This document shows positions 47,079 to 60,188 of a stretch of 64,000 nt of DNA, in pieces. The position numbers were made by a program, and so were the translations under genes. The stretch's first letter is position 1. Each line of letters begins with the position of its first letter. The notes under the pieces are model-generated. The model was not told the origin of the DNA. It saw only the letters and a program-made list of their open reading frames with translations, and did no database searches. Source of the stretch: Paulownia fortunei (lineage: Eukaryota; Streptophyta; Magnoliopsida; Lamiales; Paulowniaceae); assembly GCA_019321725.1 (NCBI GenBank), contig CM033106.1:31112118-31176117 (forward strand), given 5' to 3'.

Positions 47079-48528
47079 TATTTTAGGGTTTAGGGTTTGT
47101 TTCTCTGTAGGCTTGGCTCCCCCAAATGCACAAGACATTGAACACAAGGCTGCCTTGAAGGGATTGAAATTTTGGCTTTTTGTTAGGTAAAAAACTAAAA
47201 AGACGTGGAGTCATGGAGATTGCAACTTTGGGAGCCACATTCTCAGTCTTTTATATTGTTTCATACTTAGGGAAGTGTTTTTTCTAGCATTTCTTTTTCT
47301 TGTTTTTCCTTGAATTGTGTATAAATGTAATGCTGGTTTTCTATATTCCCCCCTCCTAGTAAAAGTGTTCAGTTTCAAGTTAAAGCATATAATCCAATTG
47401 ATTAAAGCTACAGATTCCATTAGCAATTTTCACTTAGAATAAACCCAAGAAACATATGTTAAAGATCATAAAGAAGATTTAAGCTAAAAAAGGACAGAGT
47501 CTGGTGTATTGTGTGTGAAATTGCTGGCTAATGTCTGAAAAAAGAGGTTCCCTTTGCGGTAATTACAAGCATTGCTTTTATAGTTGTCTGCTATGGCAGA
47601 TCGATATTCAACATGATCCTGTTGCTTTACCATGTCACTTGGTTTGGTAGAATATGAGGGTTGTTTGCAGTTACTGTTTGAATTTTGAAGAAAATGATAT
47701 GGGTCCCGTTGCGTTGACAATTCTTACATATAAATAAATGTATAAAAATAAATTTTGAGAGACATTACATTGACTAATTATATAAACCAAATCCATGTCC
47801 ACACTTGGCCTAGATCAGATAATAATTTTTTATTACGTGATGATGTCTTGGTTGTCGTAGTTGGTGACATGGTTTTCAAATATCAGTCGCTAATTTGTGG
47901 GTCTATAAGTAGGATTCCCATAATGGACGACTATGATGCTAAATAATTTTTAATTTTCTGTTGGTCTTTTATGATATAAAGGAGATTGATATTGGCGTTC
48001 CATAAAACCACTTATTTGATTTTCCTGCGAACAACTATGTGGTGGATGAAATTGATGGTCATGAGATAATTGAGTTGGAAATGGTGGAAGAGGGGTAAAT
48101 TCTACATTAACACCGGGAGCAGTGGACAGTCGCTGTGAAATATCCCTTTTTCGTTGGTTCTCTTTTGCATTTAAGAAACTGATTACACTTATGAGAGAGT
48201 TCTGTATTGACACATTACTTCTTGAGTGTGAACCAGGGGAGGCGTATTTTGGTGCGTTCCATATGGTCCTATTGATGAGTAAGTTGAATCCTTACATAAT
48301 GTAACATTGTTCAAATTTAAGGTTAACTAGTAAGGTCGCTGCCCTTTTATGTTACGTGGAGTGTAATATAGAATTGCCTGACGTTAACATGCCGAGTGGT
48401 TTTATTACCTAGTCGCCATCCATCTTTTCTTGCCATTTGGCATATTTCCAGAAAAGATTGTTCTCAGTTTTGTCTTTTTTATAGATAGAGATAAATGTGG
48501 ATATATAGATTATAACAGAATAGAATAT
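47079..48528. other. Convergent 3' region of thaumatin-like gene 2 and GH10 gene
   Basis: Holds the two 3' UTRs. Several open frames of 60-90 codons on both strands (for example 47484-47720 and 47950-48213, minus) resemble nothing I recognise and may be chance or gene debris. Confidence 0.4.
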
Positions 48529-51171
48529 CTACAAATGAATGTTCCAATGTTTGGTTTCATCGCCACGGCACAGAGAGAACGTTGAATTGGTTGTTCTGTT
48601 TCTGTAGTTGACAGTCACCTTGTATTCACCTAAGAAACCAGAAAAGTTAAATGCACCATGGTCATCTGTCTGACCCTCCACCACCCCAGTTTGCCATTCT
48701 TTCAGCAGTGAGTCCACGACGTCACCTGCTGGGAGATTGTGAAAATGGTTATCTGTTAGGCACATCTGGTAGCATCCAGAAGGATGTAATGCAGTCCAAA
48801 GCATGATCCCATTAACTGAAGGGTGTGAAAAGCCTTCTCTCAACACTACTTCTAGATACTTGGCCTGCAAAAGCAGTCCTACAACAGTTACATACAACAC
48901 AAACTTGAAAGAAGTTCTAATTCAAAATGTGAGAGGTTTTTAATTCGTGGCAGATATGTAAGGCAATTCTTGATAGCTTGTTTGCATTCATCTAATTATG
49001 AAGCCTAAATTCCTTGAAAGCTGATTTCATGACTGTGTGAATCTAAAAGTAAAAAGTTTTAATTCAAGTTAGTGCTAGAAAGTTGTAATGGCTATTCTTT
49101 GTAACCTGACCTGTGTTTCTTGATCAAGAGTTTTGCTGATATCCACCTCTGTGAGCCAAATGGGAAGCTTCAATGTTGCCAATTTATCAAGCACTGCCCT
49201 GATTAGAGGAAGATTTGGTACTGTGAAGTGTCCTTCAAGTCCAATTCCATCCATTGACACACCACTTTCTCCAAGTTTTCGTAATCTTGAAACATAGTCA
49301 TCAACTGTAGAGTTCATATCATCACAAGTCTCCAACACATTGAATTCATTCATGAACAGCCTAGCCAAAGGATCTGATCTCTGGGCGGTTTGGAAAAATT
49401 CTAAACTGGCGTTGGGACCGAGCTTTTGCTCATAGAAATCCCAGTGGAGCATTTCATTGTCGACGTCCCAGTGTATGAATTCATTTTTGTAGTTACTCAT
49501 CAGGCTTTGTATCCTGGAATTGACTGCAGATTTTAGCTCAGGGCGTGTTAGATTACGAACCCACGAAGGCGTGTATTTTGGGTCCTCCCAGAATATGTTA
49601 TGGCCCCTGACTGTAATCTGGTTACTTCGAACAAATTCTAACATTTGATCTGGGATTATATAGTTAACCTCTCCAGGTTGAGGTTCTGTTGAGTACCATT
49701 TCAGTTCATTTTCAAATACTGCAGCATTAAATCGCTCAACAAACCATTTCTGCAACCAGAACTTATGTTATCAATTTAATGTTCATTAGGCATCTTAAAC
49801 GCACACCATTCTGAAGCGAAAAAAAAAAAAGGGAAATATTCATCGGGTTCACTCTTACCTGGTATGGTAAGTTTCCTAAGATGGTCTTTGCTATGGCTGA
49901 TCCCAACGGAAAATCTCGAGAGACTTGCTCCACAACAACTGTAGCTCCTTGTAACCTGTTTCCATAAACATCTGATACATGTAATGTAGCACTGCGTTTT
50001 CTTTCCTGCATGGATTTTTTCAATAAGCGAGTTTAGGCAATTTATGTTCCTCCAACTTGTTAAAATTTGTAAGAAAAATATTATTATTGTGACTAAAATA
50101 CTGTTTTCAGTCTAAGAATCTAGGTCCATACGGTGTTTATCATGTTTTGCTGGCTTAATTTCCATTGCTGATTAGTGAATGGCTGCAGAGAAGCACTGGA
50201 AACAGATATATTTGTCTGTTGCCCATCTGAATTCTGCAAGACAGGAGGAATTAAAGTTTTTCAGGGTTTATATTAAGTTATATCATCTATCAATTTGCAT
50301 GAAGGGAAATTTACAAATTTCAATCTATGAAGAACAACATACCTGAAAATATATAAGAGCATAGGTTGAAGGCAAGTCGAGTACAAATCCACCTTTAAGA
50401 AATGACCAGCATCCACTCTTGGCTATAACAGTCCCCATGCACTTGAAAGTGGTATTATGGGTTGTCAGTCTCGCCTTTATCACAGATGAAGCTGCACCCG
50501 TTATCTTAACCCAACCTGTGTTTATCACCACCATTTAGGAATTATAACAGAAAATAAACCACTTTATTTACGCGAACTGATCAAGTCTTAGGAATATGTC
50601 TAGATAGTAAAACAACTTAAATTTACTGGAGAAATAAAAACACAAGGCTGGTGCCTACATATTTGTTCATTCTTCTCTTGTGCTGGTGGTTATGTTTCTA
50701 CAAAGCTAGAATGCCAAATACAATAATGTACTTCAGCTTTGAGTAAAACTAGCTAGCTGAACTTAACTGGAAAAACAGTAGATTGTGTTGCCAGTGAGAT
50801 TGTTTAAAACGAAAGCAGGGGAATTAATAGGAATTCTTGATCGATGGCGCCTATTATGGATTCCAAGAGCCTGATTCTTGATGATACCACCATTGTAGAG
50901 TGGATCCTCTGGTGCTGATTTGCACTGATACAGATGAAAGAAACACCAAAATACACAATATGGAAATGGGTCAGGCTGAGATTGATCAGATTTACAATTT
51001 TTTCCAATTTGAGGCTTGTATATACAAGTGCTACAGTTTATTTACCTCAGTACTTGCAGAATAATCATACAAGGGTCCATCTTCCGAAAATAATGTTGTT
51101 GTAGTAGTAGTAGTTGAAGGTCCAACATGGAGGGAGAGCCCCAAGAATAAAATGAATACACAGTTATTCAT
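48529..51171 (-). CDS. GH10 endo-1,4-beta-xylanase with N-terminal CBM-like region
   Basis: Secreted enzyme that cuts xylan backbones in the cell wall. Exons (minus): 51171-51046, 50924-50768, 50515-50343, 50233-50132, 50005-49859, 49749-49111, 48864-48529; 1680 bases, 559 residues. Signal peptide NNCVFILFLGLSLHVGPS is followed by a Thr run. Residues about 40-190 form a carbohydrate-binding-like region (YNGGIIKN, SSWVKITG, AKSGCWSFLKGG). The catalytic domain starts after ERKRSATLHVSD; the acid/base is Glu334 in WDVDNEML and the nucleophile is Glu436 in WLTEVDIS, both intact. The C-terminus has GIMLWTALHPSGC and GFLGEYKVTV. Family and exon layout fit At4g38650-type proteins. The CBM segment around HNRRHRSRIPINSP is basic and less typical. 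Confidence 0.9.
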
Positions 51172-54100
51172 GCTTTCTACCTAAAACGTTAGACCTACAA
51201 ACAGCAGCCAAGTAGTAACTTTTTACAGCATGGACCAGAAAATGTACTTCAAAAAACTGGAGTAAAAACTTTTGATTCTGCTAAGCCCTTTAAGAGAGAC
51301 AGAGAGAGGAAGGAGATGGCAAATATGGATAAAAAGGGGGTGTTTAATAAGTGGTTTTCTGATTAATCACATGATCATCTGGCAGAAAACTTATTAGGGC
51401 TAAAACAAAAGACATTTCAACGGCTTGTTCATCTCTTATTTAGTACATCATTTTGCCAGGTTTTTTGGAATTTATAGGGACATGTTACTTGAACATTTGC
51501 TTAAACTATCTGTTGCTGTTTGGGAGGGTTTAGAGATTTGGACTCAAACTCTAACTTAATGTGCTATTGAAGCAATTATTAAATTCACGTCTTCTAGGAT
51601 CTTGTTCTTGTCCAAATTTCCAATTGACACTTCTCTATCTTGTGCTATTACAGTCTGGTACATGAACTTAATCAGAAAAAGTAATTGTCAGAATTTACTG
51701 AGCCGTGCCATATGCTCTACGTTGGAACAGGATCCTCTCAACATTAAGCAATATATGTTCAAAATAAAGGCCCTCCAGAAAAACCACTCATTGGAGCTTC
51801 TCTGGAGGAACAAAAACATATCCCGCACGAAAGCTTTATTGTTGCTCAGAAGGTGAATTTCAATGTTAGTAACGAAATGTGGTTTTACAAGCATTGTGCA
51901 ATTTCAAAGCTTACAATTTAGTAAAATAATGCAGTCTCTGTTCTTTAAGCAATGTGCTCTTTTAGAAATAGAAAAGGTTAAAGAGATCCAAATTCATCAT
52001 TTTACTGTTACCAAACACTGCTGAAATCAGGTCAGTGTTCTTTAGTTCTGGACTTCTACAGTTTCTCATATCAGAATACAGGCAAAGGATTTCTAGAGTT
52101 CTTTTTGTGCTGTTGATTTAACTTTTTAAAGGAAAATTATGTGAAAAATGTTTTTTAAAAATTACCCAAATTAAAGATTTGAACTTTGAGATCCACCACG
52201 GCTAAAGTATTAACTGCCCACAATCCACATTATGACAGGTGATTAAAATACCTGTGAAAACGCACACCAGGTTTTGTGTTCTGATTGTCCTGTTATTTGC
52301 GTAGATTTAAAGAATGAAACTCATCTTCAACAAGCCTCCTTGAATGTGCGAAAAGGGTTTTTGCCCCAACAGTTTTTATTTGTGGAAAGAAAAACTATCA
52401 TTGGTTATGTAATATCTACAGATTCTTGGCTGATCTAAAACCTGTCCTTTTTTTGACATGGGGTTTAGTCCTTTGACCTTCCCCAAATTTTTACGACCCA
52501 AAATGCTGGTATTGGCATTTCTCAGATGTGGGCTCCCATAAAAAATGAGGAGTCCAATTGTGGGCCATTTTGCTGAATAAACCCTAAATGTGTGTATGAG
52601 AAAAATAATTTGAATTTTATATTACATTTTTTATTATATATTATATATGATTATTTTTTTCATATTTGGATGAAAACTAATTTCCCCGTATTTTCCTCAA
52701 CTACTTAAATGTTAGAGACCATTAATTTGGAACTAGACTTGGACTAAAAATAATCTAAAAGAATGTGGGCCACCTACCTTCACACAAATAGTAATAATAT
52801 ATTCAATTTCAGCTAGCACCATCAAAAGGTGCTTTCATCTTCATAAAAGTTTTTTAAATAATTAAAGTTCAAATCCTTTCCTTTTTCACAACTTTTAGTC
52901 ACTATTTGAGAAATCAATAGTTGCCAGTTACCACACTCTAAAAATTTAGACAACAATACATACGAATCTGTAAGTTCAAAACAGAGACAAATTTCAAATC
53001 AATCCATGGTATTTTCCAAACAAATCCACTTGAATATCTGAAAATAGTTCCTAGACAGCAAAGCATGGGACGGACAAATTTTCCCAGCATTCCCATATAT
53101 GTGGCCCTCAAGAGTGGAGAATTTCATCAACATTAGTCATCGGATACCCAAACAATTTTCTTCCATTTAGCGTCAATCTTGGCGTTTTCCATGCTTAGTT
53201 TTATATACATAAAGACATGACCTATACAACCTGCAAATGTAACCTGTTCATCACATAAGAAGCCAGCAAGCAGCCTGAAGAACAAGAAGGGCACGATCAG
53301 AAAGTCTAAAACCAAAGTATTTTCCTTGGTCCAAGCTCACCTGCGGCTAACAAAACAACAGTAAGTGAAGCTCAGTAAGATTATGTTTTTCTGGTTCAAG
53401 CAGAAATCTTCACCAGTTGACTGAATATTGTTCAATTAGGTAGATGTGGAGGTTATTGTATCCTTTACGACAGATTCTCCATTGAATCCAGTAACAAGCA
53501 ACAATTGCACTATTAGCTTCAGAGGTAAATGTTGTTTATATTCGAGCACTCTTTATGCAAAGTCTGTTCCTGTACAACTTGACAATCCTTTCACCTAATA
53601 TTTGAAGGAATTCGCTTCTAATAGTAGAGCAAGCGATATTTTACAAAGCATGAACCTTATAGAGAAGACAATACAGCATTATTATCATCACATGTTGAGT
53701 GAAATAAAAGATAAATATGTTCAACTTCTTGAACTGTTGATCGTCCACCTTCTAGTTCCTAAAGAAGGATACAAATTAGAGACATAAAGTAAATTAAAAA
53801 GGAGTTCCTCAACTCTCTATAGGTTGAACTAGTAAAGAAAAGGAAACTACATGGAAAGATCACATTTTGATCAACAGCTGTTATTTGTGTATCAGAAGAC
53901 TTTAGATAGGCAATGATAAGGCAAGTTTTACTGTGCTATGCATTAGTGATACCCTCTCTAAACTTGTTATCTTTAACATGTTCCAAATTACATGCAACTT
54001 GTTAAGCTTCCTACTTCTGAATGTTTCATTTGTATATTCTGTTTAATCATTTCCAATTGCCCACCAATTATTTCTGGTAATATAGAACAAGAGCTGGGGG

Positions 54101-55109
54101 GGCAACAAAGAATCCATGGCCTGTCATATGAATTCCCCTTTGGATGTAAGAATTCTGCAGTCATTCTAAAACATATCAAGGCAACATCTTTTCATGTTGT
54201 TTCCACTTGTTTTCTCCAATTATGGTCTAATCTCAAGAAATATTGTGTCATAAAGATGGCAGTTACTCGCTATATAACCAATCCTACTTCTCTGGAGAAG
54301 GAAATTCATGATGAAGAATTTCACTCAGGCACAATCCAACGGAATTAATCAGTAGATTCCTTGTTCAGGATATTCAAAGACTCTGTGTATCAAATAGATG
54401 GCACAGCTCTGGAAAACCAGAACTCGGTTGCTTTATCAAATGAATGCCATGACCCCAAAGAGAACAATGTGTAAGTTGTTCCATTCGGCCCATAAGCCAA
54501 TATGGCATAATAAGGAGAAAATATATCATTTTCTAATGTGATGGTGATCAAATCCATTTCAATCAGTGAAAGAGTGACATTTTTAGTAATTTTGGGGCAG
54601 TCAGAGATAGTGTAGAATATAGGAGCAATATTGAGAAACAGTAAAAGTTTCTTCAGTATCCACATCCATACCCATCCAGGCTGCACAATGTTCCAACTTC
54701 AACAATTTGGCAGAAATTGAAATGGGAAAGTCCTCAACAAAATAAAAACAAGTGGAGAAGTTCAGATTTTTGAAATATTTGTGTAAGTGTGACTGAGAAA
54801 AAGCAAAATTAGGTATATGCGTATAAAGACCAGCTTTGTTGAGACTGAATAAAGGCCACTATTGGAAGAATGACTCTCATATAGTAGTTCCAAAAGCTTG
54901 GCAAAACATCAATGCAAGAATGACAGCTTACTACATACTTGCATAATATGAGTAGTTGACCGAGCTAAATTACAAGAGAGACTCACTTCATTGTTAGTGA
55001 TCGCCAATGAGACCTGCATTGTTTACACATTTCTGTCATTGATTAAAGTGTAACACAACTAAAAGAACTACAGTCCAACCCATCTACCTGCATCACTTCA
55101 AAATTCTAG
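51172..55109. other. Intergenic region between GH10 and ACR4-like genes
   Basis: 3.9 kb: GH10 upstream region at the left and ACR4 3' UTR at the right. Contains the possible transporter relic at 53200-53315 and unassigned open frames at 53992-54348 (plus) and 54390-54686 (minus). The latter has protein-like composition (AYGPNGTTYTLFSLGSW) but no recognised family. Confidence 0.45.
53200..53318 (-). pseudogene. Possible relic of Nodulin-like MFS transporter
   Basis: The minus strand encodes FLIVPFLFFRLLAGFLCDEQ...GCIGH, resembling LPLGSFLFSGLLAGFLYDAE...TCIGAHC in the last exon of the transporter at 60189-63627, also minus. No flanking exons, start or remaining domain could be found. If real, it is a decayed fragment copy; the short hydrophobic match could also be chance. 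Confidence 0.35.
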
Positions 55110-57839
55110 CTAGAAGTTGTGCTGCAAGTACAAGTGTTCTTGAGGAGAAGCTGGACCGATCTCTTCCACTAGACTTCTCACCGGATCTCCAAGAGTAGTT
55201 CCATTTCCCACATTTCTTGTTTCCATGTTTTTTCCATCAAGATCTGATTCAGAAACAGATGATTTCCTCCTTTGTGAGGAAGCCACACTAGGAAAAGTGA
55301 TCCATGATGGAGCTCTGAATTCAAATCTTTGATCCTCTGTATCTGCCCCATCTGTTTCTGAGGTTGAACGGTTTCCTGATCTTTGAGAAGACTTCTTATG
55401 CAATCGACTACTTCCCAAAACCACCTCAGTCGGCAAGATTGGCTGCTCATTACATGGGCCACCCATTAACAGAGCAAGTGCACGCTCCAAAGCTGTAGTC
55501 ACTTTGTCCATTGATGGCCTCTCCTTCCCTCTCATTCTCACACATTTACTGGCTATATTAGCAATTCGCTTCAGAGCTTCAGGATCTGGTGGAGGCTTCA
55601 AAACTGTATCCAGAATGGCTTCTATATCACCAGCTTTGATCAAAGGGACAGCCCATTCAACTATATTTCCTTCTTCATACTGCATATCAATGGCTTTTCG
55701 ACCGCTGAGAATTTCCAATAGTAAAACACCAAAACTATAAACATCAGATTTGGTTGTAAGGTAATGAAGCCTGTAGTACTCTGGGTCAAGATACCCAAGG
55801 GTTCCAGCAGGCAGTTCAGCCAACGGGGAGCTACTATTGGCAGGTCCCAGTAAAGAGAGGCCAAAGTCTGCAACACGTGCATTGTGCTCTTCATCTATGA
55901 GAATGTTTGAAGATTTTATGTCGCGGTGAATTACAGGAGGACAGGCATAACCATGCAGATATTCAATCCCACGAGCTGCTTGGACTGCAATAGTAACCCT
56001 TCTCACCCAATCTAGTTGCTCTTTCAGTTCCTTGTTCTTACTGTGGAGGTGTTGATGCAAAGAACCATTAGCCATGAACTCATAAACCAGAAGTCTCTCT
56101 CCACCTTCTTCACAATAACCAAGCAAATTGAGCAGATGGGCATGATTTAACCTGGAAAGCAAGTCTAGCTCTGTATGAAACTCCTTTGAATTCTTCTTCA
56201 AGTCAGGAGACACAATAGCCCTTTTCACTGCAACTATTGTGCCATCCTTCAAGACACCTTTAAAGACACATGAAAAACTACCCTTTCCCACTAGTGATTC
56301 TTCCTTAAACCCGCCAGTGGCTCTCTCAAGTTCCTCGTAACTAAACATCTGAGCCCTCCTAATCTTCAGCTCATCCAAGTCCGGCCGAACTTTGCCACTC
56401 TCCTTACGGAAAGAACCATTTCCACTACTTTTTTTGGAAGTAACAGAGCACTTGCAGTTCCTTAACTTGTATCGAACATATAGAACAGAAGTCAAAGAAA
56501 CAGCACTTACCAAGAACACAGCAAAGGAAACCTCAGCAATTATGATTGGCAATTGCAGTGACCAAAACCTTTCACTCTTGTTTCCGGTACTGGAAGCATT
56601 GGAACAATTGTTGATGCACTCACCAGAGCTGCAACTCGAACAGTTATATCCACATTGCCTATCCGATGTTAAAGTGCATTCAGTGACCTGATACATTTCA
56701 TTAGGACAACCACTGCTACAAGGCAAGCAAATGTGAGAGCCAGGAGACTTGCAAGGTGCACTTGCATTGTTAAACTCATAAAAATCACGCGAACAAGGTG
56801 TTGGCTTGCAAAGTCCAGGTGAAACGGCCAATGGAAGAGCCGAAGGGAAGTCAGCACCCCAACAAACAGGCAAAAGAGATGTCTCAGCAAGAATTCCACA
56901 AGTGAAGTAATCCCCAGCAGCAATCTCATAAAGCTTAACACCATTAGGTGGTGGTGTACTTTTCTCTACTTTATAACCCCAGCAAACCACTCCCCTATCA
57001 TAGCTTCTAATCCCACAAGCATGAAACTTTCCCCCAACTACAGAGAGCATAGGATCCTCAGGCGCCAAATCCACATTAAGCTGCCCAGAATACATAACAG
57101 AACCAACAGAAATCTCTTCTTCAAGATCCAAACTCGTCCCCCAACAAACCACTCTAGAATGCACCCCTTCCAAAATCCCACAAACATGAAATCCCCCTGC
57201 TGCAATTTTTCTAAACCTCAACTCCTTTGGAACCAGTCCTATCACATTACTACTAGTCTGATCACCCCAGCAAAAAGCGCTCCTGTTCTGAGCAAACAAA
57301 CCACAATTAAACTCAGAACCTGCAGAAATAGATTGGATCTGCCCATCAAAATTGTAACTTTTTGTCATGTTATAACCCCAACAATCAACTAAAGAAGTGT
57401 TTCTCAACTTTCCCATCAAGGGTTTTCTCAATCCACATAAATGGTGATCTCCAGCACTAATTTCTAAGTACTCAGAATTCTTAGCCATTTGCAGAGGCAC
57501 ACCCATTGGAATAAACCCTGTACTTCCCCAGCAAAAGGGTTGATTTGAATCCATCTGAAGTCCACAAACAAAGCCACTACCAGCCGTCAAACCAAGAAAA
57601 GGTGAATAATTTGGCGTTGCATGAATGATAGCAGGGTTTGAGCCATAGCAATTAGCCAAATGAGAACCATCAGATTTTAAACCACAGAATACGGGTCCAT
57701 TTTCACCATAAGAAATGGCGATGGATGACATTGATCCCAAGCTGGAAACTTTGCAGCATAAATAGGAAAAAAACAGCAAAAAAACTAAATTTTGATCAAG
57801 AAGAAACATGGGACTACTCCATGACTGCAGCTGTTTCAT
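55110..57839 (-). CDS. ACR4: CRINKLY4-type receptor kinase, ACR4-like
   Basis: Plasma-membrane receptor kinase; ACR4 acts in epidermal cell fate and root stem-cell niche control. 909 residues, intronless as in Arabidopsis ACR4 (895). Signal peptide (LVFLLFFSYLCC), then seven crinkly repeats (about 35-335) with recurring ISAGDHHLCGL/VCWG patterns, a Cys-rich TNFR-like part (about 344-412), a transmembrane helix (about 430-456) and the kinase: GKGSFSCV (518-525), Lys539, HRD (638-640), DFG (658-660). All kinase residues are intact, so it is probably catalytically active. The tail has an acidic and serine-rich region (SSVSESDLDG). The ATG at 57839 is the first in frame, although the frame is open a little further upstream. 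The extracellular part fits ACR4 better than the CCR paralogues. Confidence 0.92.
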   Translation of the reverse strand: MKQLQSWSSPMFLLDQNLVFLLFFSYLCCKVSSLGSMSSIAISYGENGPVFCGLKSDGSHLANCYGSNPAIIHATPNYSPFLGLTAGSGFVCGLQMDSNQPFCWGSTGFIPMGVPLQMAKNSEYLEISAGDHHLCGLRKPLMGKLRNTSLVDCWGYNMTKSYNFDGQIQSISAGSEFNCGLFAQNRSAFCWGDQTSSNVIGLVPKELRFRKIAAGGFHVCGILEGVHSRVVCWGTSLDLEEEISVGSVMYSGQLNVDLAPEDPMLSVVGGKFHACGIRSYDRGVVCWGYKVEKSTPPPNGVKLYEIAAGDYFTCGILAETSLLPVCWGADFPSALPLAVSPGLCKPTPCSRDFYEFNNASAPCKSPGSHICLPCSSGCPNEMYQVTECTLTSDRQCGYNCSSCSSGECINNCSNASSTGNKSERFWSLQLPIIIAEVSFAVFLVSAVSLTSVLYVRYKLRNCKCSVTSKKSSGNGSFRKESGKVRPDLDELKIRRAQMFSYEELERATGGFKEESLVGKGSFSCVFKGVLKDGTIVAVKRAIVSPDLKKNSKEFHTELDLLSRLNHAHLLNLLGYCEEGGERLLVYEFMANGSLHQHLHSKNKELKEQLDWVRRVTIAVQAARGIEYLHGYACPPVIHRDIKSSNILIDEEHNARVADFGLSLLGPANSSSPLAELPAGTLGYLDPEYYRLHYLTTKSDVYSFGVLLLEILSGRKAIDMQYEEGNIVEWAVPLIKAGDIEAILDTVLKPPPDPEALKRIANIASKCVRMRGKERPSMDKVTTALERALALLMGGPCNEQPILPTEVVLGSSRLHKKSSQRSGNRSTSETDGADTEDQRFEFRAPSWITFPSVASSQRRKSSVSESDLDGKNMETRNVGNGTTLGDPVRSLVEEIGPASPQEHLYLQHNF

Positions 57840-60188
57840 CTCTCCAAGATGAAATATTGAACCAAGTTTGGTAAATTGCACTGGCTAGATTTTGCCAATA
57901 GTGGCGGAGGAGGTGGTGGTGAAGGTGGCTGAAGCGTTTCACTCTGTGTTGAGTGTGAGGGGGAGGGAAAGCGAGCTGGTGAGAGCATTTAATATTCATC
58001 TGACGGTGGATGTTTGTCCAGTGTTAATCCGACGGTCTGTGTTTATCTTTAAACAATAAAGCGTCTGCAGGTACCGCTGGATGTCACGCTCGCATTGATT
58101 GCTTCCTTTGTGGGTTGAGCTAACTAAAATTGTTATTTAGGAGGGATTGTTTAAATTTTCCATAAACTTAAAATTGCAAAATGATGTTACTTAGAAGGGT
58201 GATCAATGTGAAATATTTACTTGTTATTCACCCTAAAATTACAAACTATCTGTTTATATTTGTATATTAAGTTGGCCATAGTAAAAAGATAAATTATAAA
58301 TTTGTTGTTTCGATTTTTTATAATTTTATTAAGACAAGACTTTCAAATTATAGTATTTGCTAATGTTGTTTGTTTGTTCCTGTAAAAAGTTAATTAAGTA
58401 ATTACTTATTGCATTTGATTAATTAATAATACAAACTTGAAAATCAATTGTGGAGTGAGTGAATATAATTTTTTGACCGAAAAAAAAAAACTAAAATCCC
58501 ACTAAATTGTTACTTTATTGAGCTTTTACTACTCGTATTATGTTCAAATGATTAATGAAATGAGTTTTTGTGCCAAAAACATTTTCAAAAAGTCAAAAAA
58601 AAAAAAAAAAGCTTTATCAAACTAGCAATAAATGATGAAAGCATTACCTTAATGATAAATTCCTAAGAATCTTTGTCTTGACAACCTAATCTTACTTTGT
58701 TAGCTTAATGTAGAATAAATGTTACAAACATCACATTTTACCAAAATATTCATTACATGCTAAACTTCATTTAAACTAAAAACTTACATGAATTGAATAA
58801 TACTAGATGATTTTTTTTTTACACCATTTCTATTAATGGTAAACTAAGTATATTCTATTATGCATCTGGCAAATAGTTAGTATCATTTTCACCAGCACGT
58901 TACCATTTTTTAATATTATTCTCAAAAAAAATCACAAGGGATCAAATGTATGTATATATAGATCGAATTAATTAAATATATATCATCAATCAATAATTTA
59001 TAAATATTAATAATCAATCATAACTATTATAAAAATAAATAACTATATACTTTATCATCTTACCTAAACTTTATTGACACGAATATATTCTTATATATAT
59101 AAGCATTTGATAAGTAAATATATGTGATTTGATTTGGATCTAAATAGTATCCAAATAAATTAATACGCTAATCTAGTCTCATCCACCCCACCCCCCAAAA
59201 TATATAAAATATAAACACTGATCAGTCTCCCTATTGCAAGTAATACGGTCGTCTTTATTGTTAAAAAATGCATGCATATCTAATAATTTATTTTTTATGG
59301 TTATATTTCTCGTCTTTTCCAGGATTTAGTCACAGTAGTATGATCTATGTTCATATAGATTTGAGTGATGGCCCAGCTTCTCGGGATTTTGGGACGACTT
59401 TTGTGGCTATACTGTAATTAAATTAAAGGCTAAGATACAAAACGATGCTTCTTTCCAAGATTAAGACTATCTCGGTATCTCCTATGATAATATATAAAAT
59501 AAAATGAACTGTTTTCATGTGAAAGTATCATTCAACTTATGCTGATTCTTACATTCTTTATCATTACATTAAATATGAAAAACATCTCCGTATCGTCCAC
59601 TCTAATGAAATAGAACTCGATAAAATAAAGTTAACTTTTGTGCAAAATGAAATGAGTTTAATGTGAAATAGAGAAAACACAACGTTCTTGTTATTTAAAG
59701 ATGGGTCTGGCTGAATTGGACTCTGTTTACTTAGGCCCAAACTTTGAACGACGTTCAAAGTGGCCGTTGCTTATGACCATAAGCTTACCAGATTTAAGGT
59801 AGTGATAATATGCATTGTGAATTACGAAGAAGCCCAACTCATTTGACAACCTTATAACATGAAAGAGCGGAAGCCTAATAGTAACATTAACCAAAAAATC
59901 AAAATATAAGTACAAAACGAACATTAAAATGAAAAAAAAAACAAGAGATGAATCATGTAATACGATAGACAAAATACTATTTTTATCGGTTAGAAGTTGA
60001 TTCCTTGGACAACAAAATGATTCATACAACTTTAATATCACTATTTCGCGAAACATAAAGTCATAAAGCAAAGAATGCTTAGCAGAAACAACTACTATTG
60101 ATAACTGATAATTGGACATCACTGGAGAAAAATTACCCGTCAGTCCAATATACTTTGGTACTCGAATACAAAAGCTTCGATTAAACCA
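57840..60188. other. Upstream region of ACR4 and 3' region of MFS gene
   Basis: The first 250 bases are GC-richer and probably contain the ACR4 leader and promoter. The rest is AT-rich with poly-A runs. Both genes are on the minus strand. No L1 box (TAAATGYA) was found by eye. No gene is supported. Confidence 0.5.

Noticed and set aside
47484..48300. Open frames on both strands between thaumatin-like gene 2 and GH10
   Set aside because: No recognisable domains, start contexts or splice-linked exons; kept only as unassigned sequence.
57840..59300. L1 box expected upstream of an epidermal ACR4 gene
   Set aside because: No exact TAAATGYA on either strand was found by eye; near matches differ at one or more positions.
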